Below, piece after piece: positions 14,787-29,481 of a DNA stretch of 64,000 nucleotides (positions are counted from its first letter, which is position 1; each line of letters begins with the position of its first letter). Below the pieces are notes generated by a model, which was given only the letters and a program-made list of their open reading frames with translations, did not search any database and was not told the origin of the DNA. The stretch covers positions 139,768,721-139,832,720 of the forward strand of contig NC_088098.1 of assembly GCF_036370855.1 (NCBI RefSeq), read 5' to 3'. Both the position numbers and the translations under genes were made by a program. This DNA comes from Dromaius novaehollandiae (taxonomy: Eukaryota; Chordata; Aves; Casuariiformes; Dromaiidae).

Positions 14787-15480
14787 ACCATCTCACTGGC
14801 ATCTATCCTATGACCTGTGCTGTTCAGCATTTTTTTTTAAGTGGTTTGCAAGAAGATGAACAACCAAAATTTATGGATGATGCAAGACTATTTCAGTTAA
14901 GCAAAACTGCAGCTGGCTGCAAAGAGCCACACAATAAGGACTGCATTGCTTAAAATCCCTGTAGATAAGGCAACACACAAAAAACCCTAAACACCCACAA
15001 GCAATAAACACAGAACCACAGACAAGCAATCGTGAGCTTACCAGGGATCTTTACATTATGATGACAGCGCCCTGAAAACATTAGTTTAGTGTTCAGCAGT
15101 AGACAAGAAAGTAAACAGAACATGTGGAATTATTAGAAAGGGAATGGTTCTCCCTTCCCATTCACCAATTATGGTACTGCATCAATCCCCTATGTTATCA
15201 TAAACTGAATATTTAATGCAATTCTGGTCATGCCACCCCAAAAAGAATCCAGCAGAATTTAGAAATGTAAGGGACAAGAACAACAGATTGATCAGAGATA
15301 TGGACTGACACTTACATGTGGAGAATTTAATCAGGACAAAGAATTAAACTAAGAAAAGATATGGAGAGGAGAACTACTAAATACTAGTTCTGTAGTACGT
15401 GAATCTATAAAACGTACTATCATGGAAACACCAGACAGAGATGTCCAGCCAATATTTGTCAGAAATATAATAAAGCCGTT
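14630..15480 (+). mobile_element. Old CR1-type LINE remnant
   Basis: Begins with a decayed reverse-transcriptase stretch (EFDSVSYQKLLKKL, near 14638) that fits the CR1 motif around FDTVSH. A recognisable sequence follows: CTGTGCTGTTCAGCAT (about 14817), ATGATGCAAGACTA (about 14877), TTCTGGTCATGCCACCCCAAAAAG (about 15221), then GATCAGAGATATGGA, in the usual CR1 order. It lies antisense to SHROOM2. It is broken by stops, has no full ORF, and contains a GA microsatellite. Its 3' part may continue weakly toward 16050, where GAAAGAATTTCTTC fits a CR1 motif. The limits are approximate and made from memory of the family. Confidence 0.6.
14749..14786. repeat. (GA)n microsatellite inside the CR1 remnant
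   Basis: About 19 GA units with one GGG interruption near the end. It sits within the CR1-like sequence, so it probably grew after insertion. Confidence 0.9.
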
Positions 15481-18400
15481 TAACAGACAGCTGTGTAAAA
15501 TACCATCTTTTTAAAAACACTCAGGTATGAAACATGCTGCTAACGGATTGTATGGAAGGCAAATGTAAAAGAGAGTCAAATAAAAAGAATTTTTTTTTGA
15601 TTGATCAATCCTACCATGGATTTGTTGGTTGACTTCTTGATACAAATGGTCCAGATACCCTTAAATTGCTGACTACTAAAAGGCTGTAGGGAGTAGGGGA
15701 AACAACAATTAGAAAGTACACTATGTGCTTCTTAGAACCATTTCTCAATCATTAACTACCAGCTACTTCGAAAAACAGGAAACTAGGATTGGCAGACTTT
15801 GTCCTATGTTCCTCGATACCAAAAACTTGACTCCTCAGACAATAGTCCTGCCTGGTGATGCTGAGGAGGAAGGCAGCAGTAGAAGGAAGGAGGAATGCAA
15901 TCCATGAAGCAAAGAGCACATGAAACTGGCTATACAGCAGCTACTATAAAATGCATAATATTAGCAAGTTGAGACTAATAAGAAAGAATTTCTTCTCTTT
16001 AGATTTTAAATTAATGCACACTGTCAACAATTACAGGTAAAGTATTTTTAGAAAGAGATACATGTTCACACTGTCTCCAAGTACTACTGTGATAGTCAGG
16101 AGTAACAGATGTTGTTTAAAAGAAAGTAAACAAATTTTCAAAAACAGTACTAGAAGGTTGAATACACAAAAGAGATATTCATAGAAAAGCTATTCCAGAT
16201 AAAAGCAGAGGAGGAGCTATTAAAAAGCTCTGACTCTGGGAACAAGTACAATTATGGAAGGATACACAGGCATCCAATGATAAAGTAAAAGAAATATAGG
16301 TAATATGGTCATTCTACAAAAATCTTTCTACTGTATGGTACTGTTTAGACTGTAAGATTCATGGCAAAATTTCCTACAATGCAGTAAGATTATTTTGAGC
16401 TTAGTTAAATGCCAAAGTTAAACAGAAGCTTTTGACAAATGCAAGTGATAGACTATGATGCAAAACTATATCATTGTTTATTGTATTGATAAAAAAAGGA
16501 CACCTTACTGGTTTGAAAGCATGGCTAGTTTATCAGCCTCTGCTTTGGACTGGAGAGTAAGCAAATCATTATTTTCTATCAGTAAAGCCTAAAAACTAAC
16601 AGAGATTCATAAATGAAAACAGATATCACTGGTGAATCTGTCAGTGAGAAAGAAAAAGATTTAGGATGAGAATTTTAAAGCTGCATGAGGAAATTGGTAT
16701 CCAATCCCTAAATGAGCCTAGTAAATACTCAGTTTTTATGAAAGCTCATAATACCATGGCCAAATTGTGACCAAATAAAATTCTTCCAATCAAATCAATT
16801 TATGACCAAATAAAAATACTTCATGTAGGTATGCTATGATGCCATAAATGCTCACTTAAATGAAATAAACAGGAATCTTTTACAGCAACATAAGTGTAAT
16901 TGAAATAAGTGTTATCCTAAATTTTCCCTTGTGAACCAGAAGCATATGCACTTTTAGCACTAAAATACTGGTTCCCTTAAAATGTATGAAATTTAAAATG
17001 TGAAATAAAACCACTTGCATTATTTGAATAGGGAAAATGAAGCTGCTCTGAGAATATGGGGAAATCTTCCTGCAATGATCATTATACAGGGACTACAGCA
17101 AATCAAGAAGAATATGTCTGGTGCTTGACCGAATCTTTGATTGGCAAGATGGAGATTTTTTTCCTGATCAGTGGGATGCTCAATATATCATTAAGGTTTC
17201 TAACCTACACTTTAAGAGCTTATCACTTTTGCAAATGTATTAGCCACATTTGTTTCCTGCAGATCTTTCTATCCGAAGCTATAAAGCAACGAGAAACAAA
17301 ATTCCTTGACACACCTCCCATATTCAAGGAGCTGTAAAGCTGACTCCAGTCAGGCTATGACAGAGGGACCATTCATAAGTGTGACACAGGCTCCCTCAGG
17401 AAGTTTTCCTTCTGAGAATTACAAGCACATAACTGATACAGCCACCAAGATAACCACACGCTGATGTCATTTTGATCTTTCTTGTACAATTACTTCCAAT
17501 GTCCTGCACACCCGCTCAGGTCTCCACCACCAAGCAGATCACTGGGTTCTCTGGAACCGTGGAATACCACATCACACAGGTGTGTGGTGAACATTTATCA
17601 GAGCTCAAGTTATCACCTTTGAGAAGTTACATATTTGTAACATTTCAGATTCTTCAGGTGGCTTCTAGCATGCTGCTGCTCTTGCAGACTGAGAAGTTGA
17701 CTGTTCTCACAAATATTGGAAAGACGGCACTAAACTCTCTTTCTCAGCAGAATAAACAGAAGTTTATTTTCACCAGAGCTAGAGCTCAGATTCAGGTTGA
17801 AATTTACACTTCAATCTTCAAAGCATGTATCAATGGAACATTGATACACTGATTGGCACATCAACATTTTCTGCAAGGACTGAATCTCATGCACTTCTTG
17901 TTTAACTTCCCATGTGAAGTCTATAACATATTACTCAAGGAACATCAAAGTCGACGAACTCAAGCTTTAATTCTTCTGTTTAGTTTACTATCTAAACAGG
18001 CTACCTGTAAGAATGGAGGAGCTATATCTTGTTTTGCTAAGGGGAAGAAGATTTCACATCACCAGAGAACATACAGTGCATCCATACATTTTATTGCTAA
18101 TGACCATCTTTCAGAACACCAGGTATTATGCTGTGCAGTTAGTTATGTATTTTCCATTTCTTACGAAAAGGGGAAGGTCATCATTAGTGGAGACAGACAC
18201 TAGTTGCACAAGGGCCCAAAATCCACAACCTGCTGACATCAATGCAATTCTTGCACATGGACCAAGTGAAAACTTGCAGGCTAGTGCTCCTGGATTACAT
18301 TGTATACATTAAACACAACAGTTCCAAAGCAAATAACCTTCATCTCCTCCTACTGCAAAAACATCAAAGAATCCAAGGGCACCCTGAAGGTAGGGCACCT

Positions 18401-21400
18401 GAGCATCAGCTCTTCCTGGCCAGCAACATTACTTGACAATGAATGTTACCATGTTACAGGTGGCTTCCACATCTTTTTGGCCATTTTGCATAAGTGATAG
18501 TAGCCGCCCCGCCTTACTAGAGCTGTGGTTCTTCTGTCCATCAATATGAAGAAATAGAAGGCTCTAGGATATTTTCCACTTAGAATACATACTGCTGGCA
18601 GCAAACACATACAATGTTTGACATTAAGTGCACAGGAACCAGAAGAACCAGATCTGTTTTCCAAAAAAATGCTTCACTTCTACTGTATGATTCTCTAATC
18701 AGTGTTTGTTTAGCTTCCTTTTGAGCAATATGCAGTACGCTATTGCATTGGTATTAAGTCTGCTTCAAGTACTTCTATCTCCACGTCACTACTTGCAGTA
18801 TCTTCTTAGTTGAACCGTCTGCCAACATGCTTCAAGGAGTAAAATAAAGCTGTTTGACAGATGAAGACAGAATTGGGGGCACTTCAACCCCTACAAGCTC
18901 ATTCTTCCTCACACTGTTCTATTGTTTTCAGCAAGCAATGAGTATTTCCATTTTTTCCAAGAAACACAGGCAAATCAATAACACCACAGTAAAAACCCTG
19001 TGACTGATGGAGATTTTTAGGCAGACAAAAAGAGATTTCATTGTTTTTCAAGCCAAAATATTTTGCAGAGCTTTTATTTTCACTGGTAAGGTGGACTCTT
19101 TGAAAATAGAATGAGTAGATTAAAGAGTTTACTACAGTTCAGACAAATTTGCAAAGAAAGCTTTACCTCCCAATACTAACATGATGCTAAATGTAAGGCT
19201 AAGAATCACTGGTGAGAATGGGAAATAATGCAAAATATAGAAACAGGCATTAAGTAGAATCATTTAATTATAACTTGTGTCTAAGTAAACGTAACGATTT
19301 TTCCAGCACTCCTGAAGAAATTCTTGTCATTTAAAAAAAGGGGGGGGCATAAGGAATGACAGAAGAAATTCACAATTTTACCCACCTTAATGCCAAAAGT
19401 CATCTGGAGTTTAATGGATGAATGAAAATACTGTATAATTTCAGAGAGAGATCTGATTTCATATCTTATATAAACAATTTTACAATCCTGAAAAAACAGA
19501 GGTTCCAAAGCTGTGTTTAACTACCAACAAAGCCATGTATTTTCATTCGAGTATCCTGCAAACTGGATGCAATACAAAATAAAACCTATTTCTTCCTGCA
19601 CTTAACCTGAACAGTATCAGTCCAAATAGTTTCACCATTCTGTTCCTCTGTGACTAATTAATGGATTTTACAGATTACAGGTCCTACAGTTTGCTAACAT
19701 TTACTCTACTGTCATACAACTTCAAACTTACTTGTTAAACATTACTTGCTAAATTACAGGATTAATGCTTTAGGTATTCCTCTTAAGTCAGCTAATGCAT
19801 TAGAAAAATGTATTTCCTACAGCAGAAATGTCCATTTTAAAAACAGACCATACAAAGTTTCTTCGAATCACCTCCTGATGCTTCAGAGAGTCTGGATTCC
19901 AACTGACAGGTCTCGTTCACGCAGTATCATAGACTCTGTTTTAAGAATTGCTGGGTAAATGATTAGGGTACATATCAATAAAGCAGATGGCTGAAGATAA
20001 ATATTTAAGGCAGCAGTGACTCCTGTTCACTTTTTTCTTAGAGCTCCAAGTCCAAGGGCTTAAGGTAGATATTACAGTGTGGTTTTATTTCAGAAGATCT
20101 GACTTCCTGGAATCTATGAATGCAGAAAAGGCCAAAAGGCTCTGTCAGATTACAATCCAACGTTATTTCTGAACTGCTTTCATTTGGGTACCTTGACACA
20201 GAGCCAAATAACTTGTTTTAGATGAAGCAAGTACCTTTCAGAAAAACATTAAGCAATATGGAATCTACACTTGCCTTGAAAGTTTCCTCTTCAGGTTAAC
20301 AACTATTACAGTTATTTCAAACATGGCAAGTCTTCATGTATGCTAGATTAAAAACCTACTGTGTTTTGGTTTTGCGCAGATATACACAGTAGAATCAAAC
20401 TTCTTTTGATAAAGCTAACAGGATGGGTATTTTTTTCAGTTTCCATCAGTAAAGCACATTTTCAGTTTTCAAGTGAATGATATGCCTCTTTCCAGCACGT
20501 TAGTCTATTTTCAACGTCCTCTTCATGAACTGGAAGTCTGTGTCAGCTGTCAGTGAGGCAAGTTACAGAGGTTTCAAAAAAGCACCTCCTATTTATGGTA
20601 ACTGTACTCTTGTCTAAAAAACAGAGGATCACATTCTCTCTTTTTCACGATGTCACTACATCTTAAGTCTCAGATGTTTAACTTTCCATGTGAAGTTGAA
20701 TCTCAGCTCTTCTTAGAGTCATTGCCTTCTGTACCCATTCCGTGGCCACAGGTTGTACTGCATTAAACAAGTGCTATAACAGAGATACAGCTCACAAATT
20801 TATTTTCAGTGCTTTGAGATTGAGGTCTGGCTTTCAGAAATTGAAGCTTATGATCTTAGAGATTTAATTTCAAAGACAATCTTGAAACCTTTGAAGAAAC
20901 TGGTATTCATTATCAGAATTTTGGTCAATTCAGGAAATGTATCTGGGAACTTAAATCAGATAAAACAAAATGCATTTGAAACTTCTTTTTAAACTCATAA
21001 ATACAAAATACTTGAATGTGACAGAGGTCATAAGGTGTCCCTGCTTTCCTTCCAAAACTGTAAGGTTTGAATAATACATGCTGAAGAAGGGAAAATTCCC
21101 TTTCTGCCATTATATATTAAAGCCAGTTGTTTTCTAAATGCATAACTAGTTAGTCATTCCCCTCCTGCCTCAACTCACAGCCTAATCAGAAAGAGAAATA
21201 ACTCTCAGAATATCTCAAAAAGGAGACATTCTTCTGGTTCTTTGCTACAGTTTAAGCATCACCTGGACAACTACCATCAAACACTGCAAAACATTCACTA
21301 ACCTAGCTAGACATACTTCTCTTCAAAACCAAATCTCAGATAAACCAAAGCTAAATGAGACAACATCTTGGCTGCACAAGTCACAGTAATAGAGAAAACT

Positions 21401-23386
21401 GATGTGCTCTGTTGCATACCAATATTCAGGATACTTTTCCAGGTCACAGTCTTTTATATGTACTCTGGCTTTGAATCCAGAAAGCAGACGGATAAATTTC
21501 AAACACAACTACAGCAACACCACCAACAACAAAACCCAAAACACACTGTTCTTCCTCTCAGTTCTCCAATTCCTGGTCATTATATGATATATTTCAATAT
21601 AAACAAGTGTAGACATCTTTTTGTTGCTCTAATTTCTATATTATGCCTTTTTAATAAACTAGTAACTAAGCCACGGTTTCACAAAAGATATTTTCTGTCC
21701 TTATCCTACTCCAAGACCCATTTCTTTAATTAACCATCAGTGGTATTGGCCACTTCACTGATCATAAAGTTGTCTGATGCTTTCCACTGTGAGACCATGT
21801 CTTCTTTCAGTGGTTGATGAATTCGCCATACTTCAGTCAGTAAGGCAGAATATCTTCTTTCCACATGTCAGCCTCAAACCCAATTATTTTGTTAAATTTA
21901 AACTGAAATGGTTCATCCAGTTCCAAGAAACAAATTGAGAAACAAATCAAGAAACAAATGCCAACGTTAAAAAAAAAAAATTTTAATTTGAAAAACCCTA
22001 ATGCTTCCTGCTTCAGTAAAAGGGGTACATTTGACAGAGTCTAGTATGTTCACATGTCTACATGCATACACACCTTTTGTTGCTTGAGTTAAGCACATTT
22101 GAAAGTGCTCGGCGAGTAGAAGACTTAGCTGAGTATAAGTCCTCTGAATAGATCTGCCATGGTAAACACTTTGTAGGCTTGGGGGTTGAAGCAGAGAGGT
22201 GGCAAGGAAAAAGGAAGGAGACCATGTAAGCCAAACTGCACACAGCTGACCAAGGTAAACCAGATTCAGAGCTAGGGATAGAAATAGCAGAGCAACAGAA
22301 ACTGGTAGTTTCAGCCGTTTTCATCTGTTGAATGGAGTCCAGAACCACACAGCTGAGGAGAATAATAAGGAATACAGACTCCTAGGCAAGAAAGAGGCAA
22401 GACTGGAATATGTTAAAGGAAATTCAGAAAAGGCTACAATCAAGTATTAGGGAGAAAAAAAGAGGCAACTGCAACATGCTCCCTCCAGAATCTGGAAACA
22501 GGGTTCTTGAATCATAACATGCCCTTGGAAGCGGAGAAAGCCTAAACCTAGTGGGAAAGGCACCCAATCCCCCTCTAGTATTAACCCCTGCAGGGAACGA
22601 CAGCCTATCTTTGCTCTTCTAAACAACTGCAGTTCAGTTGATAAAATTACATTGTTGCCACTAGGATACCACATTTTTTTCTCATCTGCTTTAAAACAGT
22701 AATAAATGCCAAGCTGGTCCATACACATACATACATACACACACGCACAATTAAGAAAACACCAAAATTACAGAGGAAATCACTCCATAGAATCATTTGA
22801 GAATTCTGTAATTAAGATAATGTTATACATGCAACCTTAACTCGTCCTCCTCACAAGCATACATGATAACATTTTAAATTTCACAGCCAAATTGTATACT
22901 TTTTCCTTCCCCTCATCCATTTAGGGCGAAAAGGAGATACGGTTCCATGCCTGAAGACTGTGATCTGATCTGGATTTTCGGGGGGCAGAGGCGGGGAGAA
23001 TAAGAGGAGAGATAGGCTGTTTTTCAGGGCACTGATTTCACTTGTTAAATGATGTAGACGTTAGAAGCCAGTCTCACCATTAACAGAGCCGAATGCATCG
23101 CTAGAGAATCTTATTTGGAATGGTTTGCAACAGTCTAGGTCTAGATACAACTTTCCAGTGGCCAGGAAGAAGTTTAAAAGATTTATATTTTCTAAATTAG
23201 CACTGGATCTGGTACAAAAACAAATCTACAAAAAGACTTTTTTTCTCCAAAATCCAAAACTATTTAAATAAGAAGTAATCCCTAGCAGTATTAATGGGTT
23301 GTGTTAATAAAAGGTATACAATCATTATTTTATTTTATTTCATTCCAAAAAAGCTGCACAAAAATTTCTCACAGAAATTTCTCCAG

Positions 23387-23826
23387 AGGGAGGAAAAGAA
23401 AGAAAGAAGGGGGGGGGGGCAAAGAAAGAAGAAGGGGGGGCAAGAAAGAAGAAGGGGGGCAAAGAAAGAAGAAGGGGGGCAAAGAAAGAAGAAGGGGGGC
23501 AAAGAAAGAAGAAGGGGGGCAAAGAAAGAAGAAGGGGGGCAAAGAAAGAAGAAGGGGGGCAAAGAAAGAAGAAGGGGGCAAAGAAAGAAGAAGGGGGCAA
23601 AGAAAGAAGAAGGGGGCAAAGAAAGAAGAAGGGGGCAAAGAAAGAAGAAGGGGGCAAAGAAAGAAGAAGGGGGAAAGAAAGAAGAAGGGGGGAAAGAAAG
23701 AAGAAGGGGGGAAAGAAAGAAGAAGGGGGGAAAGAAAGAAGAAGGGGGGAAAGAAAGAAGAAGGGGGGAAAGAAAGAAGAAGGGGGGGAAAGAAAGAAGA
23801 AGGGGGGGGGAAAGAAAGAAGAAAAA
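23387..23826 (+). repeat. Purine minisatellite, about 21 units of 19-21 bp
   Basis: Unit form (C)AAAGAAAGAAGAAG plus a run of 5-10 G's. Thirteen G-runs end in C, at steps of 21, 19, then 20 (six times) and 19 bp; eight later runs lack the C. From 23656 to 23826 the strand is purine only (171 nt). The long reading frames through it on both strands exist only because the unit has no stop codons. The sense strand of SHROOM2 is the pyrimidine strand here. Length is probably variable, and the assembly may be collapsed. Confidence 0.95.
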
Positions 23827-26800
23827 CTGACTATAAGGAACTGCAATCAGTAGCAATCAAACATCCCAGAAAATTCCAAGCATCAAGACAAGGAGGCATC
23901 CACAACAGATCCAGGCCTGGTTGTAACGTGTCATTACTTAACTCAGCATTGATTTAGCAAAAACGTTCACCTAGACGTTCACATTTGAAGTGTTTAATGT
24001 AATCAAAGATAAAAACAAGCAAAAGTGTTTTCCTTCTACCAAGATCTTAGTAACCATTAGTGGCCTTTTTGTCCTCAGAAGAGGCAGGAGGGCTGGATGC
24101 ATTTTTGGGAATCGTGAATGAAGAAAGAGTACAGGTCTGCCTTTGCATTGCTCCTTAAAGAAAATGAAGAGTCACAATGCTTATCTCCTATTGTCTAAAA
24201 TGACTTCAATATTTCAGACTGATTTCCACTGCAAGTCAGCAGGACTGTAAGTCTGTGGTCTGTAAGCCATTGCAGGGTGTGTGACTACACCAGTGTTGCC
24301 ACTCCCTGCTGCTCATCTCCACTCCCTCTAATCTGTTAATTAAATTGCTCAAGCAACATTTCCCCAGTCAGTTTCCAGCAAAATAAACTAGGTTGCTAAA
24401 GACCTACTGTTTGCAGCACTGGATTTCAAACGGGAAGTCTGAGCAAGCCCAACACCTTTAGGTTGAAATCGGTTAAGGAATGATTGTATAAAACACTGAT
24501 AGAATGTACTGGAGCAAACAGGAACCTCCAGTTAGCTCTGGTAATGTGCAGATGAAGAAACTAAATTTTTAAGTTCAGCTTCACTTAGAAAAAAATACAC
24601 ATACACATTCCCTTCATTCTACTGAAACTTGTATCCTATGTTATCATCTTAAAGATGATGATAAGCCATGTTACCACTATCAGTCTTTAAGTCACTGACA
24701 GTACATTTCTATCAAGGAGTTGTAAGCAGCTCACAGCCATGAGAAATCAAAGGAAATTCAAATGGTCAGCAGAACCATATGTTTTGGCTACAAAAACTAT
24801 TTTCTTATGAAGCTTTATTGCTAACAAATGTTTCAAATCTCACAGATTCAAATGTCTGGTTGGCCTTTCCTATAAGAAGACTATATCAGGGTTTTTTCCC
24901 CTCACTGGAGTTCTGACAGAGTGTCTCACTCCATTAATCTTTCCTACTTTTCAGATGCATTGAAAGCATCTGTGCATTTTGGGTAGGTAGTGAGGTTTAA
25001 TTTTGTGAAGCAACATCTAATTGCTCCCTTTAGTACATTATTTATGAAGAATGCTGAAGATATACAAGCATTAAGTATTGTTTTCTGTTGTGAAGAAGGA
25101 TTTATTCCTGACTGAATTGCACAGTTATAACCTTTTAAGAAGACTGTTTCAACATACTCCTAGGTTTTCTATATATTTGGGTTTTGTTTTTTACTATAAA
25201 GACTATGAAGTCTTCATCACCAAATTATTTCAGCACATCCGGTCTCAGGTCTATTTCATGAGAAACAGACCCTTGCAAAGTAGGGAAACTTATTCCTATT
25301 CAACCACCGGAGACTGAGGCAAAGATGCCATACAACTGAACACAGGCATACAAGCTATCTGTGGCAAAACGGGCAATTTATTTAATTGGTTTCCCAATTT
25401 CCAATTCACTAACATTTTCAGTTCCTCCAATGCTTCTCACATGGTTCTTTTGAAGCTCTGTAAACCTCAGACTTGCTGCTTGCTTCATGGAACCAAAAAA
25501 ACCACCAAGGCACCACATGCCTGTCTACTGTCACATTTTAATCATCTACACCTTTGACATACTAGGTAATGGCTATGATATTTTTTAGACGATGTTTTCC
25601 TTAATCACCTAGAAGAAATTCAGTTGGGTAACACAAGATTTGCCTAACATCCCTCCTTACCATCAGATTGGGCAATCACAGAAACTACACAGGTGTTGAA
25701 GGTGTGATAGGGAAATGCACAATCCTCCTCCCTGCTCTGGTAGCCATCTCCCCCAGGAGTCAGAAAAGTGTCCTGAAGGTGAAGACTGTAGAAATAACAT
25801 TTATTTTACTAATATATCACTGGAATTTAAGTTTTATAAACTGGGGAGCAAAATGATGGATTTTCTTCCCTTTTAGAAGACAGGAGAAAGGAAAAAGGAT
25901 AGGAAACACAGGAATTCTTGCACATACTAGAAATACATAATTTAAAAGAGGGGGAAAAGTTTACCACAGAGCTTTAAAAATTGCCCTAGCAATTTTGAAA
26001 AAGTAGAAATAACCATATGGCATCAGAACAGCATTTAAGATGTTAAATAAATACTACCTAATAGTATCCAAAAATATCCAGCTTTGCAACAAGACACTGA
26101 CTTTTAATTTTACAGCAGCCTTTATATTTAGAAATAAATACACTTTACTGAGGTGCTGTCATGTAAGAAATAGATTACAAATGGTTTACATGAAATCCTA
26201 ATTTTGAAAGTATATTTCTCTAAAATCTAGTCTTAATTATAGACATTATATTTAACAAATACACAAAGTCTAAAGTTTTCCCTGAACTTGTGTCTTCCAT
26301 ATATAAATACACAAAGCAAAACACCTTACGTCAATATAATGCATTTCCATCTTTTTTATTTAAATGAGTGACTGTAAAAAGGATGCTTTCCTATTCCTTA
26401 CCAAAAAACGGCAACTGCAATCTTCTCTTATGAAAATATAATGTTCTCCTTTCTTCCAAATCAAGAAAATATGTATTTATAGGGCAAAAAAGGCAATTTA
26501 CCATACTGTAATTTTTTTCATTCTCTAGATTCTAAATATTCATCAAGAGTTGGAGTATTCGTTATATCAGACATCAGCCAGCTACACACCCACAAACCCA
26601 TTTTTGCATGTCATTTGTTTAAGAAAATTAACAGTGATGACTAACTGATACTGTGTAGGAAGCATTTCACTTCCTTTACCATGAAATCATGTTTCTACAA
26701 TACTATCTGAAATGATTACATTTTACTGACAATACGCAACTTCCAAATAAAATATTGTTAACCCCCATTTCCAACAACAACTTTTTAAAGTATTCAGGAT

Positions 26801-29456
26801 GCTGAATAGTTTTACACATATTTGGGAAACTGGGAGATACTGCTCTGTTTCATGGTTTATGTTGGAAGCTTTTAAAGCAAGTCTATAACGAAGTATGTTT
26901 TATCTCGAGAGAGAAAAAAATCCAAAATAATCTGGGTTTATAGCTTTGTGAAGGGATTTTAGCAATTTCACTGAAGAAGAGTACTGAAGCTGCAGTTTTG
27001 AGTACAGCAGTAGGTACCTATGCCTCAATTTTGAACAAATGTATTGCACTCTCATGCTCCCCATGGATGGGTACCTCTCTACTTCAGTTATTCAGAATTT
27101 ATTACAAGTCCACTACAGAGAGAATATAACAGAATTACTGAGGATGAAGGACTTCTTACTCTAAAAACAAAGTATCTGGCCATTTCAAATGGCTCTGGAT
27201 TTTAAGTAAGTTTTACTAATACTTGGATCTCTTTCCATTTAAAAAAAGTACAACTGAGACAGAAGTTCATAAGTTACCATAAAATAAAGCTCTAAATTAA
27301 TTTCACACGGTTATGCTAATCTTTCAGTATAACAAAACTGAATTCAATTTCACACATCAGCAAGAGCATTCTGACAATCTCTTCCAAATTGATCGGAGAT
27401 ATCTACCCATATTATTACCATAAAACTAAATATACCATTGTACTAGATGATATATGAACACACAGTGCAGGACCAAACTCCCACCCGTATGGAGAACTCA
27501 AAACTGTGGGTAGAAAAGCAGACTAAATCTTGGAAACAAGGTTGACTGAATAGTCAAGAGCCCAAGCGCTTTGCTATGGAGCAAAGAAAGCATCACAGAT
27601 AAGGCCACCTACACCCACAACAACGAAAGGACCCTTAATCATGATCCAACTCCTTTCTACGAGTCATTTCAGTTAGAAAAGTGTTTGCAAGAATGGATGA
27701 AATTGCACTGTTATTACCCAAAGGAGGCAGCCTGCAGCTCTCAACCACTTCAGTAGAGATCTCATATTCTCCATTTCCAACCTTCAGTCAGAGTTATTTT
27801 TTGTACTTTCTACTACCCTTAAACAACAGGCTATTCTGCATCTTTCAAGATGTTCTTCAGTATGTACAATTCCTTAGAAACTATGTATCCAAGAAACATG
27901 ACAACATACTTCCTATCCCAAACATCAGAGGTGATGTATGTTAGTAAGTTAGTAGAAGAATTTAAATAATTCTGAAGAAGAGTAACTTAGAAATAGAGAG
28001 AAAGAGACTTGGAGGGGGGAGAAAGCTGGGCAGGTAGCAGAGGTAAAGCCTTCTTTTTCAAACGGGATAAGGGGAAGAAATACAGTAACACAAGATTTGG
28101 AGCCTACCCCTCAATGCCAATGCTACTAAGCACCTTCCTAAAGAGCTAAACATTTTCAATCAATTTTGCTGTTTCATCTCAAGATTCAGAAGAACTTTGA
28201 AATAACCAGCTCTTCTATAGTGTCAAACACTCTACTCCATGTGTTTTTATTTTACTTCATGTATTTCCATTTTTTCTATAAAGGGAGTATTCTGTTCTTC
28301 ACAATCCAACTTAAGAACTGTGTACCTGACAAGTTGTTCAATATCTCAAAGCCATAATTTGTTGCATTTCTAGCATTTATCAAACAGTAGGCTCGTCCTC
28401 TTTTGGGGAATCTGACATTCCACAATGACCTTCAGGTACACATAAAGGCCACTAAAAAGACCCGCCAATTATTTGTTATGTTCCAGAAACTATTCTCTTA
28501 TCTTTGTGACCTGACCTGTGCTTACCAAGAATGTTCTGAATTAATTTGACACTCAGTACTGATACTGTATTAACTTACAGGGTGGGGCATGAGGGGAAGG
28601 AAACTCTCTCCCAACTTTGCAAACATAGTCTTTGGTAGGTTATGATTCTCATCTGATTAGCTTGATAAATCAAGCTGGAAAGTTATGTTCTTGTGATGTT
28701 CAGAAACAAAGAACAATGAGAAGAATAAAGAATCTTCCATCCGTTTTAGCTATAGCCACACACCTTGCAAATAAACAGACAATAATCTTGCTTGAGTATA
28801 TTTCATCTAACTTTAGGTACCCAGTGTAGGCACCTAGGTACGTATCAAGGAAACACAGGTTTCCTCAGCTTCTTACATAGTTGACAGCAAATGGTAGGCA
28901 CCTTTGGAAAGCAATTCAGAGCACCTAAGCTATGTCTAATTTAAGCACTACAAATCACTTTCTAAAGATACCTACTTCTGCTAGACAACTTAAGTCTGGG
29001 TGAACACCACCAGAAGCCTGCTGTTTGGCAAAGTATATATAAAGGATACAAACATCCTACAAATAAACTGCTCAGTTGATTTTCAGAAGCCTTCTGAATT
29101 TAAAAATTGGTTGTACTTCAAATCATAGAAGTTTTGCCAACTTTTTAACCAAAGCGTATTCAGTGGTCCACTCTGTAAACCTTAAAAATCTGTTTTTGCT
29201 GTGGCTTGACAATATTCACTAAGTTACAGGAAGCACAAAAATTAGGACTACTAAAATCCATAACCAGAGTGGGAATGTTATTCTAAAATAATAACAATAA
29301 TAATAAAAAAGCCTGCTGTACAACCTTTAGGTAACTAAAAACATTGTCCTATGTGGAATCAGAAGCCTGCCTAATTTTGTTTCTTACTTTAAAAGCAAGC
29401 AGAAAAATGGAAAGACTTTCATTGGCTTTACAGAGGCATCAATACTTCTCTTAATT

Positions 29457-29481
29457 AAAAAAAAAAAAAAAAAAAAAAAAA
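29457..29481. repeat. A25 homopolymer
   Basis: Twenty-five A's in SHROOM2 intron 1. I looked for a retrocopied gene upstream and for flanking target-site duplications and saw neither, so it is listed as a simple repeat. Confidence 0.85.

Noticed and set aside
17056..18497. Cluster of overlapping plus-strand frames (up to 126 codons), considered as a possible retrocopy
   Set aside because: The frames share no protein family I recognise, lie in different phases and lack a poly(A) tail or target duplications.
23294..23957. Long Lys/Arg/Gly-rich and Phe/Leu/Pro/Ser-rich reading frames on both strands
   Set aside because: They exist because the purine minisatellite unit has no stop codons in any frame on either strand. 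There is no splice or promoter context.
29400..29481. A25 run considered as the tail of a processed pseudogene
   Set aside because: No recognisable gene sequence upstream and no flanking duplication.
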